This document shows positions 1 through 6,038 of a DNA stretch of 8,598 nt, one piece after another (within the stretch, counting starts at the first letter, position 1; every line of letters starts with the position of its first letter). Under the pieces are notes generated by a model that was not told the origin of the DNA, did not search any database, and saw only the letters and a list, made by a program, of their open reading frames with translations. Position numbers and translations under genes: made by a program. Source of the stretch: Chthonomonas sp. UBA2391 (GTDB lineage: Bacteria > Armatimonadota > Fimbriimonadia > Fimbriimonadales > Fimbriimonadaceae); assembly GCA_002343825.1 (NCBI GenBank), contig DDSL01000098.1, positions 1 through 8,598 on the forward strand. The letters are read 5' to 3'.

Positions 1-1
1 G

Positions 2-601
2 GCGAGGGAGTGGCCTTGGGCGGGGCGGCGAGCAGAAGCCGACTTCAACCGCGCGCTCGCGGCCATGATCCAAGACTCCGACAATGATGCCACGAGCTAC
101 GTGATCGATGTCCTCTCGCAGACGACAAGTGGTCCTGAGCTTGACGGCGAGGAGCTGGAGGAGTACCTTCGTCGGCGAAGTCAGATCGACGCCTATGCTG
201 CTTCGCAGTTTGGGGGGTCTTTGCGGTTGGCGAATAAGACCTTCGAGTTTGGTCCTTATGGCCGGGAGTCCCAATTGCGGGCGGTGGGGTCGAACTTCTG
301 CACGCCGGCACAGGCGGTTCGCTGTCTCCAGAGCTTCTTTGCCACCTCCGATGGAGGGGAGTTGCTTCAGCGCGTCACCGGGGAAGGGAATGGTCAAGCT
401 GATCGGTTCATCGGGGCCGCTCTTCCGCCAGGAACCCGGCTTTGGAGCAAGGCCGGCTGGACCAGCCGTGTGCGGCACGATGTCGCCCGGTTTGAGGTCG
501 ATGGGGCAGTGTGGGATCTGGCCATCTTCACCGAAGGCGCCAGCGACGACGAGGCCCTGATCGGCCGGATCGCGGGTCAGATCCTCTTCAAGAGGAGATA
601 A
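2..601 (+). CDS. Beta-lactamase-fold serine hydrolase, 5'-truncated by the window edge
   Basis: The frame is open from base 2 to the TAA at 599-601 and gives 199 visible residues. The ATG at 65 is unlikely to be the true start, because upstream codons continue without a stop and already look like coding sequence (ADFNRALAAM). Just after that ATG is an SDN triplet inside DSDNDATSY, matching the second conserved element (S130-D-N) of class A beta-lactamases and related penicillin-recognising enzymes. Further on, SKAGWTS occupies the place of the third element (KTG), with Ala instead of Thr/Ser. It is followed by a beta-strand pair ending in LAIFTEG, typical of the PF13354 fold. The SxxK nucleophile box would lie upstream of the window and cannot be checked. 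It may be a beta-lactamase, a D,D-peptidase-like enzyme or a non-catalytic relative. The family call is fairly secure; the substrate is unknown. It ends next to a hairpin and faces a minus-strand gene. Confidence 0.75.
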   Translation, partial: AREWPWAGRRAEADFNRALAAMIQDSDNDATSYVIDVLSQTTSGPELDGEELEEYLRRRSQIDAYAASQFGGSLRLANKTFEFGPYGRESQLRAVGSNFCTPAQAVRCLQSFFATSDGGELLQRVTGEGNGQADRFIGAALPPGTRLWSKAGWTSRVRHDVARFEVDGAVWDLAIFTEGASDDEALIGRIAGQILFKRR

Positions 602-609
602 GTCTTTTA

Positions 610-641
610 GGGCCTATAGGACTTATGAGTCCTATAGGTCC
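610..641. repeat. Perfect palindromic hairpin between convergent genes
   Basis: An 11-bp perfect inverted repeat (CCTATAGGACT at 613-623, AGTCCTATAGG at 628-638) flanks a 4-base loop, TATG. Outer pairs G612-T639 (wobble), G611-C640 and G610-C641 extend it to 14 bp. It fills most of the 56-bp gap between the stop codons of two convergent genes, so it may end transcription from both sides. However, neither strand has a U-run directly after the stem, so it is not a canonical intrinsic terminator. Its CCTATAGG core is itself palindromic and much more AT-rich than its surroundings, which suggests a dispersed intergenic repeat family. No second copy is seen in this window. Confidence 0.8.
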
Positions 642-657
642 AATCAAAACCCTAAAC

Positions 658-939
658 TCAAGAATTCAATGCCCCGTTCGTGCTTTCGATCCAGCGGAGA
701 ACCAGCATGAACGCCACCGTCGAGGCCAGAGAAAGGAAGACGATGAAGACTGTCAGGCGCATCAAGGGGAGACCCACTTTCCGGGCGAATCGGTCTTGGC
801 GGGCGATGTTTTGCCGGGCCGCCTCTTGCATCCGAGGCGGGAGCCAGCCGTAACTGGCCCGTTGGATGCGGCGCATCCAAGGGCGGCGCATGAGCCAGAG
901 CATCGCGGCCCAAAGCCGTCGGGCAAAGTAGTCGATCAT
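658..939 (-). CDS. Small basic single-span membrane protein, unknown family
   Basis: This gene encodes 93 residues. The first ~55 are rich in Arg and Trp (for example RRPWMRRIQR near residues 18-27) and should be cytoplasmic. A hydrophobic segment at about 57-82 (LPLMRLTVFIVFLSLASTV onward) is a clear membrane helix near the C terminus, followed by a short polar tail. I recognise no family. The reading frame in the divergent gap upstream has no alternative start, and the ATG at 939-937 has no good Shine-Dalgarno sequence. Support for a real gene comes from its placement: it fills the space between a convergent neighbour and a divergent one (32 bp from the PAP2 start), and its hydropathy is coherent. 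The same region read in another minus-strand frame (994-644) gives a polar, Pro/Arg-rich sequence without a recognisable fold, so I prefer this frame. The function is unknown. Confidence 0.6.
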   Translation of the reverse strand: MIDYFARRLWAAMLWLMRRPWMRRIQRASYGWLPPRMQEAARQNIARQDRFARKVGLPLMRLTVFIVFLSLASTVAFMLVLRWIESTNGALNS

Positions 940-957
940 CGCGTTTTCTTGAGAACC

Positions 958-961
958 AGGA
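958..961 (+). promoter_or_regulatory. Shine-Dalgarno site for the PAP2 gene
   Basis: AGGA lies 10 bases before the ATG at 972. It supports that start over the out-of-frame ATG at 964. Confidence 0.5.
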
Positions 962-971
962 TAATGGTTCC

Positions 972-1547
972 ATGGCGGGCGCCTGGGACCTCAAGCTCTT
1001 CTACGCGATCAATGGCTGGCCTGATTGGCTGAACCCACTGATGCAGTTTATGAGCAAGGGCTCGGATAGCTGGCCCGTGCGGATCATCCTCTTCGGAATC
1101 TTGGTCTACCTGGTCCGTCGACCCGAAACCCGGGTCGGTGGTATCGTGGCCGGTCTCGGTTGGATCGTTGCCAACGCCATCACCGATCTCATCAAGGATG
1201 GATGGCCTTATCCGCGACCGGGCAACGTCATCGAGGACGCCATTATCCGCGTCGGCATGAGCCAAAGTGCGGGGACGGCAAGCGCCCACAGCGCCAACAT
1301 GGCCTTCGTCGCCGTGGCTTTTGTGCTCTGGTTTGGGTGGCGCTGGTCGGCGTGGATCCCAGTTGCCCTCTTGGTGGGGCTCAGCCGGGTCTACGTGGCC
1401 GCCCACTATCCCAGTCAGGTGCTTCTGGGCTGGCTCGTCGGCGGGCTTACGGCGGCGGCGCTCTCCCTGGGGATCCAGTGGGAACTCCGCCGCCGTGGCT
1501 ATCAGCTAGTCAATGGAAAGGTTCTCCGTCAGATCGACACTGCCTAG
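972..1547 (+). CDS. PAP2-superfamily membrane phosphatase with atypical active-site motifs
   Basis: The 191-residue protein has several membrane helices (about 36-48, 55-73, 108-121, 126-137, 150-167) and the size of small undecaprenyl-pyrophosphatase (BcrC-like) or lipid-phosphate phosphatases. The PAP2 signature C1, KX6RP, is intact (K75 to R82-P83, KDGWPYPRP). C2, normally PSGH, reads ASAH (residues 103-106), keeping the His. C3, normally SRX5HX3D, reads SRVYVAAHYPSQ: S138, R139 and the nucleophilic H145 are present, but the Asp that polarises the His is Gln149 (CAG at 1416-1418). The likely role is dephosphorylation of undecaprenyl pyrophosphate or a phospholipid phosphate at the membrane. 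The Asp-to-Gln change leaves activity uncertain. The start at 972 has AGGA at 958-961. The 3' end overlaps the facing GerMN gene by 42 bp. Confidence 0.88.
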   Translation: MAGAWDLKLFYAINGWPDWLNPLMQFMSKGSDSWPVRIILFGILVYLVRRPETRVGGIVAGLGWIVANAITDLIKDGWPYPRPGNVIEDAIIRVGMSQSAGTASAHSANMAFVAVAFVLWFGWRWSAWIPVALLVGLSRVYVAAHYPSQVLLGWLVGGLTAAALSLGIQWELRRRGYQLVNGKVLRQIDTA

Positions 1548-2072
1548 AGTCTCGATCGACTGGCCGTCGACCAGAATCTTCATGAACCGAGTGCCCTCGA
1601 ACTGCTTCAAGGTTTCACTCAGCCCATTGATCAGGGTCCGCTCGTCGTCCGTGCCATAGGTCCGGTCAAAGGCGCTGCTGAAATCGAGGGTCATGACCCC
1701 TTTCTCGAGCCGTGCGCTTTTGAGGACCGCTTCCTCAGGAACGATCTTCGTATCCTTGAGGAACTTGTTGATGGCAATCACAACGGGATCGCCGCCTTGG
1801 GGAACCTTGACGTCTTCCTTGTCAAAGGTCAGGTCTTCGTCTTGATAGACCGGCTTGACGACTTGGACTTGCCCCGGTTTTTTGGTGGCGATCTTTTCCC
1901 CTGCGGGGGTCACGGCCCGGTCGTTGCGGCGGTCCGCCTCGGGCACCGTGTTGGCGTCGGGGTTCAGCTTGACGTAGGCAAAGACTCCACCGAAAACTGC
2001 GGAGCCGGCGAGAATGAGCAGCCATGCGGCTTGCTTGCCGCCTTTACGGGCGGTCTGGGTTCGCTTTGACAT
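1506..2072 (-). CDS. GerMN-domain membrane-anchored protein
   Basis: The 188-residue protein starts with a basic N terminus (MSKRTQTARKGGK) and a single transmembrane anchor at about 14-35. A charged, extended linker (36-95) follows, then a C-terminal GerMN domain (about 96-185). The hallmark pattern is present: GVMTLDFSSAF (125-135), a helix ending in the LSETLKQFEG stretch (151-160), then ILVDGQSIETLG (166-177). There is no lipobox Cys, so it is held by the helix rather than by lipid. GerMN was first described in the Bacillus germination protein GerM, but it also occurs in non-sporulating bacteria near cell-wall amidases; its biochemical role is not established. The gene starts inside the 3' end of the amidase gene (29-bp overlap), indicating one transcript and probable translational coupling. 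Its 3' end overlaps the PAP2 gene on the other strand. No strong Shine-Dalgarno sequence precedes the ATG. Confidence 0.85.
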   Translation of the reverse strand: MSKRTQTARKGGKQAAWLLILAGSAVFGGVFAYVKLNPDANTVPEADRRNDRAVTPAGEKIATKKPGQVQVVKPVYQDEDLTFDKEDVKVPQGGDPVVIAINKFLKDTKIVPEEAVLKSARLEKGVMTLDFSSAFDRTYGTDDERTLINGLSETLKQFEGTRFMKILVDGQSIETLGSVDLTENLSID

Positions 2073-3786
2073 CTCCGAGAAACACTCTAATTCCTTGCGA
2101 AATCGCTTTGGCGATCTCCGCTTGCCATTCCGGGCGGACCATTAAGGACCGGTCCCGGTCGTTGTTGATAAAGCCGAGTTCACAGAGGACGCCCGGCATG
2201 GTCGTATTCCGTAAGACGGCAAATCCGGTCTTGTGGATGCGTTTGTCGCTCATCGGGGCCCATTCGCGCAACTGGCTGACCCGCACCACGGCTTCGTTGA
2301 TACACTGAGCCAAAAGCTTGCCCATCGTCGAGCCGCCGTGGTAGAAGATAATGACGCCGCTGGCGGTATTGGCCACCCGGTTGCTGTTGATGTGGACGCT
2401 GACGAAGAGGTCCGCCCGGGACCGATTGGCGAGGTCCGAGCGCGCACTCAGCGAAGGGTAGGTGTCGTCGTTGCGGGTCAGGATCACCGTGGCTCCTCCC
2501 GCCGTAAGCTCGTCCGCAAGGCGACGTGAGATAGCCAGGACCAAGTTCTTCTCAAAGAGCTTTTTGTCCGGACCCACTGCGCCGGAATCCTTTCCGCCAT
2601 GACCTGGGTCGATCACGACAACTTTGCCACGCAAGGTGCCATCGGCCGAGCGTGGCCGGACGAGTAGAACGTTGAGACTAGTTCCAGTGGCATCGACCTG
2701 GACCCCAAAGGGTTGGGCGGTTTGGATCTGGATTCGAGAGATTCCCGATTGATCGGCCTCGGTGGTGAGTTGGTCGATCCCCTCCGCCACTTTTCCTTGG
2801 GAACCGGGCTGCTCGGGGCGGCTTCTGGGCGCGGTGATCTCGATCGAGGTCGAAGAAGTCTGGGTGACGCTGGCCCCGTTGGGCAGGCGGCCACTCAGAG
2901 GAAACTGGAGGAGGATGTTGCCGTTGAGTTGACGCGTGACCCGGGGGGCGCCCAATCGGATCAAGCCCTCGAGGGTCGGCTCGGCTGGTTGGGAGTCCAC
3001 CGTATGCCCTTCGGGAGTCGTCTCGGTCACCGAGGAGGCATCGTCTTTGGGTTGATCGTGGTCATCCCGAATGATGATCACGCCGCTCCCGTTGGCTTCC
3101 GGGGTTTGCGGGGGATTCTTCTTGGCGACCGGAGTGGGTTCAGGATCCACCTTGAGGGCGACCGTCCCGGTGGAGATTTCCCAAGCCTTGCCGGCGACTT
3201 GACGTGGAATGCTGACCCGGTCGATCCCGTCGGCCTCGACGACCAGTCTCAGAGTCGTTCGGGTGTATTGGCCGATTCGGACTCCCTCTGCAAGCCGGAG
3301 CTTGCGCGCCGGATCCATCGAGACGCCTTCGAGATCAACGACCAAACGAGACGGATTGCTCATTTGGCGCAGGCTCACTTTCGCGTCGAGGGTGCTGGCG
3401 AGAAGGATCGCATTGTTCCGAATCTCGAGCTTAGCGAGGTCTCCCGTTACGATGAACTCGTCGGTCCCCGGAGTCCAAGCGCCGCGGGCTTCAAGCTCGC
3501 GGAGAAGGTCTTGGAGACTGACCAGACGTTGACCATCGACTTGTCGAGCGGGAACTTCGACGACGCGGCCCTCGGCCCGGATGGAGGCCTTATCCCGGTT
3601 GAATTGGACGCGCCATCCAACCTGGCTCAGGCCCTCGGGAGAGGCCATCGCCTCTCTTCCGACCCGGAAGAATCCGCGCTCAAATGTTCCCTGATGGGTG
3701 AAGGTTACGGTCGCAGGGCGTAAATCCGCCGCGACTGCCGCCGCCATTGCCATCCATGGTCCCAGAGCAAGCAAGCATATCCTCAT
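2044..3786 (-). CDS. Secreted AMIN-domain N-acetylmuramoyl-L-alanine amidase (Amidase_3)
   Basis: The 580-residue precursor cleaves the bond between MurNAc and the L-Ala of peptidoglycan stems. A signal peptide spans about 1-20 (cleavage near AVAA-DL). Residues ~55-110 resemble a copper-amine-oxidase-N-type beta module (RLVSLQDLLREL). An AMIN domain covers about 113-212 (including RLVVDLEGV at 147-155). A polar, charged linker (213-270) follows. A second AMIN-like beta region lies at about 272-377, and the Amidase_3 catalytic domain at 386-570. All zinc and catalytic residues are visible: H396 in DPGHGG, E412 in FEKN, H465 in SVHIN and E536 in CELGF. AMIN modules target AmiC-type enzymes to the wall or septum. 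The start at 3786 opens directly into the signal peptide; no clear ribosome site precedes it. The gene overlaps the GerMN gene by 29 bp. The function is secure; the exact domain borders are estimates. Confidence 0.95.
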   Translation of the reverse strand: MRICLLALGPWMAMAAAVAADLRPATVTFTHQGTFERGFFRVGREAMASPEGLSQVGWRVQFNRDKASIRAEGRVVEVPARQVDGQRLVSLQDLLRELEARGAWTPGTDEFIVTGDLAKLEIRNNAILLASTLDAKVSLRQMSNPSRLVVDLEGVSMDPARKLRLAEGVRIGQYTRTTLRLVVEADGIDRVSIPRQVAGKAWEISTGTVALKVDPEPTPVAKKNPPQTPEANGSGVIIIRDDHDQPKDDASSVTETTPEGHTVDSQPAEPTLEGLIRLGAPRVTRQLNGNILLQFPLSGRLPNGASVTQTSSTSIEITAPRSRPEQPGSQGKVAEGIDQLTTEADQSGISRIQIQTAQPFGVQVDATGTSLNVLLVRPRSADGTLRGKVVVIDPGHGGKDSGAVGPDKKLFEKNLVLAISRRLADELTAGGATVILTRNDDTYPSLSARSDLANRSRADLFVSVHINSNRVANTASGVIIFYHGGSTMGKLLAQCINEAVVRVSQLREWAPMSDKRIHKTGFAVLRNTTMPGVLCELGFINNDRDRSLMVRPEWQAEIAKAISQGIRVFLGDVKANPDRP

Positions 3787-3817
3787 AGTGGTTAGCTACG
3801 GAGTCTAGCCGTTTCAC

Positions 3818-3873
3818 GCTCCCAATTCCTAGTGTTTTTGTCGTCTCTTTGGAGGACGGGTACAATTGGGAGC
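3818..3873. repeat. Perfect 10-bp inverted repeat around the tRNA promoter
   Basis: GCTCCCAATT (3818-3827) is matched exactly by AATTGGGAGC (3864-3873) with 36 bases between. The right arm overlaps the -10 hexamer of the tRNA promoter and reaches the expected transcription start; the left arm lies upstream of the -35. On the other strand the same arms lie in the presumed upstream region of the amidase gene. It could be a paired operator, or chance. Confidence 0.6.
3838..3866 (+). promoter_or_regulatory. Sigma-70-type promoter of the tRNA-Val gene
   Basis: The -35 box TTGTCG (3838-3843) and -10 box TACAAT (3861-3866) are separated by 17 bases, the optimal spacing. They put the transcription start near 3873, about six bases before the mature tRNA 5' end, so the leader is very short. 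Confidence 0.7.
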
Positions 3874-3878
3874 CGTTC

Positions 3879-3954
3879 GGGCGGTTAGCTCAGTTGGTAG
3901 AGCGCCTCGTTTACACCGAGGATGTCGGGGGTTCGAGCCCCTCACCGCCCACCA
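3879..3954 (+). tRNA. tRNA-Val (anticodon UAC)
   Basis: A full cloverleaf can be drawn by hand. The acceptor stem is GGGCGGU (3879-3885) with ACCGCCC (3944-3950). The D stem is GCUC/GAGC with loop AGUUGGUA. The anticodon stem CCUCG/CGAGG encloses loop UUUACAC, so the anticodon is UAC at 3912-3914 (valine, GUA and other GUN codons by wobble). The variable loop is AUGUC. The T arm carries UUCGAGC, and its stem has one G-U pair. The discriminator is A3951 and the CCA end is encoded (3952-3954). The gene stands alone on the + strand between two minus-strand genes. Its 3' end is 12 bp from the lepB stop, and no terminator is visible after it. Confidence 0.97.
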
Positions 3955-3966
3955 TTCAAGCGTTGC

Positions 3967-4905
3967 TTATCGGGTCACACGCCAGCGACCGACGGGAGCC
4001 CAGATGAACTCGGATCGGGCCACGATCGACTTCCGAGGAACGAACCCCCAGAACCGTCCATCAAAGGATCCGTTTCGGTTATCCCCGGAAACCAGGTACA
4101 TCCCCGCCGGGATCTTGGCCGCGGGCAGGCTGTTGACCAGTTGCATCTCTTGGACATTGTCGATGGCGTAGTCAGAGAGAATGCCCATGTCGCGGGCGTT
4201 AGCTCGAAAGCCATCGCTAAGCACGGGCATGACTTTGCCCTTGTACTCCACAACCTTGAAGTCGTAGGTTCCGATTGCCTCATCTGCAGGAACATCGGTA
4301 AAGCGATAGCCCCCCGGAGCGCGGGCGTCGAGTTCAGCTCGGGTGAACGTCTTGTAAGGTTCCTCGACTTGCTTGCCGTTGCGGTAGAGAACGTTGTCAC
4401 GGATCTCGACGACATCTCCCGGAACTCCAATGATCCGCTTGATGTAATCGACGTCCCCTTTTTGACCCTGCGCAGCCAGGACCTCAGGACGGGGCTTGAA
4501 GACGATAATGTCCCCGGCCTTCGGGTCGCTGACCCGATAGACAAACTTGTTGGCCACGATATAGTCGCGAATCTGCAGAGTGTTCAGCATCGATCCAGAA
4601 GGAATGAAGAACGTCTGGAGGATGAACGGCCGGATGACCAGGAAGACAAAGACACCGGCATAGACGATCGCGTCAAGGAGCTCATTGAAGAACCGGGTGA
4701 CTTTGTCGACTCCGGGGCTGATGTAGATCCGCTCGTAGGCTGGGACCGGCTTGAGCAGGGTGTAGTGAAGGATCAGCCGGAGCGCCGTACAAACAGCCAC
4801 GAACGCCACCACTTGACTGAGGGGCGTTCGTGCGAGTTTATCAACGATTCCCAGCAAGCCCTGCTGCTGGTCGGCTTGGGCAAGGAGCTGGAGCGGTGAA
4901 AGCAT
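3967..4905 (-). CDS. lepB: Signal peptidase I
   Basis: The 312-residue membrane serine protease (S26) removes signal peptides from Sec- and Tat-exported proteins on the outer face of the inner membrane. Two transmembrane helices lie at about 31-51 and 77-98. Box B is IPSGSMLNTL with the nucleophile S105. Box D is DYIKRIIGVPGD with the general base K156. Box E is GDNRNGSFDGRFWGFVP (274-290), where D282 and R284 are kept but the usual DSR reads DGR. The region between boxes D and E (about 170-265) forms the enlarged second domain of Gram-negative-type enzymes. The ATG follows the rplS stop codon by 3 bp, so translation is probably coupled; no separate ribosome site is seen. It is the last gene of the trmD operon and ends 12 bp from the convergent tRNA gene, with no terminator visible. 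Confidence 0.96.
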   Translation of the reverse strand: MLSPLQLLAQADQQQGLLGIVDKLARTPLSQVVAFVAVCTALRLILHYTLLKPVPAYERIYISPGVDKVTRFFNELLDAIVYAGVFVFLVIRPFILQTFFIPSGSMLNTLQIRDYIVANKFVYRVSDPKAGDIIVFKPRPEVLAAQGQKGDVDYIKRIIGVPGDVVEIRDNVLYRNGKQVEEPYKTFTRAELDARAPGGYRFTDVPADEAIGTYDFKVVEYKGKVMPVLSDGFRANARDMGILSDYAIDNVQEMQLVNSLPAAKIPAGMYLVSGDNRNGSFDGRFWGFVPRKSIVARSEFIWAPVGRWRVTR

Positions 4906-4908
4906 GAC

Positions 4909-5262
4909 TTAGCGTCGCTTTTCTTTGATTCGGGCGTCCTTACCGACCTTATCGCGGAGGTAATAGAGCTTGGCGCGGCGGACCTTACCCTTTCGCATCA
5001 CCTCAAACTTGGCGATGTTGGGCGAGTGCAGCGGGAACGTTCGCTCGACGCCGATGCCGTTGCTGATCTTGCGGATCGTGATGTTTTCGGCAATACCGCC
5101 ATTCTTGCGGGCAATCACCACGCCTTCAAAAATCTGGATGCGCTCTTTGCCACCTTCGCGCACCTTCGTGTGTGCGCGAACGGTATCTCCGGGAGCGATA
5201 TCGGGCAGGTCGTTCCGAAGGTAAGGCTCGGCGACACTTCGCAGAATCAATTGCTTTGACAT
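4909..5262 (-). CDS. rplS: 50S ribosomal protein L19
   Basis: The 117-residue protein is at the family's normal length. L19 is a large-subunit protein at the 30S-50S interface. The conserved core is easy to follow: the PGDTVRAHTKV strand (24-34), QIFEGVVIARKNGG (43-56), the ITIRKISNGIGVERTFPLHSP region (61-81), and the C-terminal signature KGKVRRAKLYYLRD (91-104), followed by a basic tail. The start at 5262 is 12 bp after the trmD stop; the AGG overlapping that stop region (5276-5274) may serve as ribosome site. The trmD-rplS-lepB order is a widely conserved translation/secretion arrangement. Confidence 0.98.
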   Translation of the reverse strand: MSKQLILRSVAEPYLRNDLPDIAPGDTVRAHTKVREGGKERIQIFEGVVIARKNGGIAENITIRKISNGIGVERTFPLHSPNIAKFEVMRKGKVRRAKLYYLRDKVGKDARIKEKRR

Positions 5263-5274
5263 GGATCTAATAAC

Positions 5275-6036
5275 CTAAAGCGAGTCGGGGCGTCTTTCGG
5301 TTGGGAGCGACGCAAGAAGAGAGTTTAGCAAATTTCGGTCACTTTTTGAAAGGGCCACCTGGTGGACTTTGTCTGGATCCCTTTTGAGGGTCGCGCGGAA
5401 CTGTTCTCCCCGGCGCCACTTTTCGATTGCCCCGTGGTCGCCAGAGAGCAAAACGTCGGGCACGGCCCTCCCCTCAAACTCTCGGGGACGTGTGTATTGA
5501 GGATAGCCGAGAAGACCCTCACCAGCGAACGAGTCCGCCTCCAGACTCTCGGGATCTCCCAAAACTCCGGGCAGGGTCCGGGTCACCGCGTCGGCGATGA
5601 CGAGCGCCGGGAGTTCTCCACCGGTAAGAACGAAATCGCCGAGGCTCAGAATTCGGGTGGCCCACTTCTCTTGGATTCGCTGATCGATCCCTTCGTAGTG
5701 ACCACAAACCAGAACTAGGTCGGGACTTGCGGCTAGGGTTGGCACGATTTCCTGAGTGAACGGATCGCCCCAGGGTTCGAAAAAAAGAATTTCTCGGCCC
5801 TCTACCTCGGGCAGAGACCGTAGGGCGGCATCCAGCGGCTCACACTTCATCACCATCCCCGGCCCGCCGCCGAAGGGTCGATCATCGACCGTGCGGTGGG
5901 GATCGGTGGCGAAATCTCGGGGGTTGACCGCGTCGAACTGAACGGCTCCCGCCGCCACGGCCCGGGCCAGGATGCTATGCCCACAGGCCGGGAGCACCAT
6001 CTCGGGGAACAGGGTGACGAAGTGGATCGAAAGCAT
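5275..6036 (-). CDS. trmD: tRNA (guanine-37-N1)-methyltransferase
   Basis: The 253-residue enzyme methylates G37 next to the anticodon of tRNAs that read CNN codons, using S-adenosylmethionine, and so prevents +1 frameshifting. The SPOUT trefoil-knot motifs are intact: DDRPFGGGPGMVM (51-63), LVCGHYEGIDQR (109-120), ILSLGDFVLTGGELPALVI (129-147), the R153 region (VTRTLPGVLG), EADSF with the catalytic Asp at 168, GYPQYTRP (177-184) and VPDVLLSGDHGAIEKWR (192-208). The length is typical. The start at 6036 follows the upstream gene's stop by 2 bp, so translation is probably coupled. The usual partners rimM and rpsP are not present upstream. The call is secure. Confidence 0.98.
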   Translation of the reverse strand: MLSIHFVTLFPEMVLPACGHSILARAVAAGAVQFDAVNPRDFATDPHRTVDDRPFGGGPGMVMKCEPLDAALRSLPEVEGREILFFEPWGDPFTQEIVPTLAASPDLVLVCGHYEGIDQRIQEKWATRILSLGDFVLTGGELPALVIADAVTRTLPGVLGDPESLEADSFAGEGLLGYPQYTRPREFEGRAVPDVLLSGDHGAIEKWRRGEQFRATLKRDPDKVHQVALSKSDRNLLNSLLASLPTERRPDSL

Positions 6037-6038
6037 GG

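Noticed and set aside
644..994. 116-codon - strand frame over the small membrane protein
   Set aside because: Polar and Pro/Arg-rich with no helix or domain; the alternative frame at 658-939 has a clear membrane segment and ends just short of the hairpin.
511..1032. 173-codon + strand frame spanning the hairpin and the small gene
   Set aside because: It crosses two better-supported genes and the palindrome, and its product is low-complexity and highly charged.
2713..3723. 336-codon open frame on the + strand opposite the amidase gene
   Set aside because: It is antisense to a gene with complete catalytic motifs. Its translation is Asp/Gly/Arg-rich without domains, as expected from codon bias in GC-rich DNA.
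3922..4899. 325-codon open frame on the + strand opposite lepB
   Set aside because: It begins inside the tRNA gene and mirrors lepB. The product has no recognisable fold.
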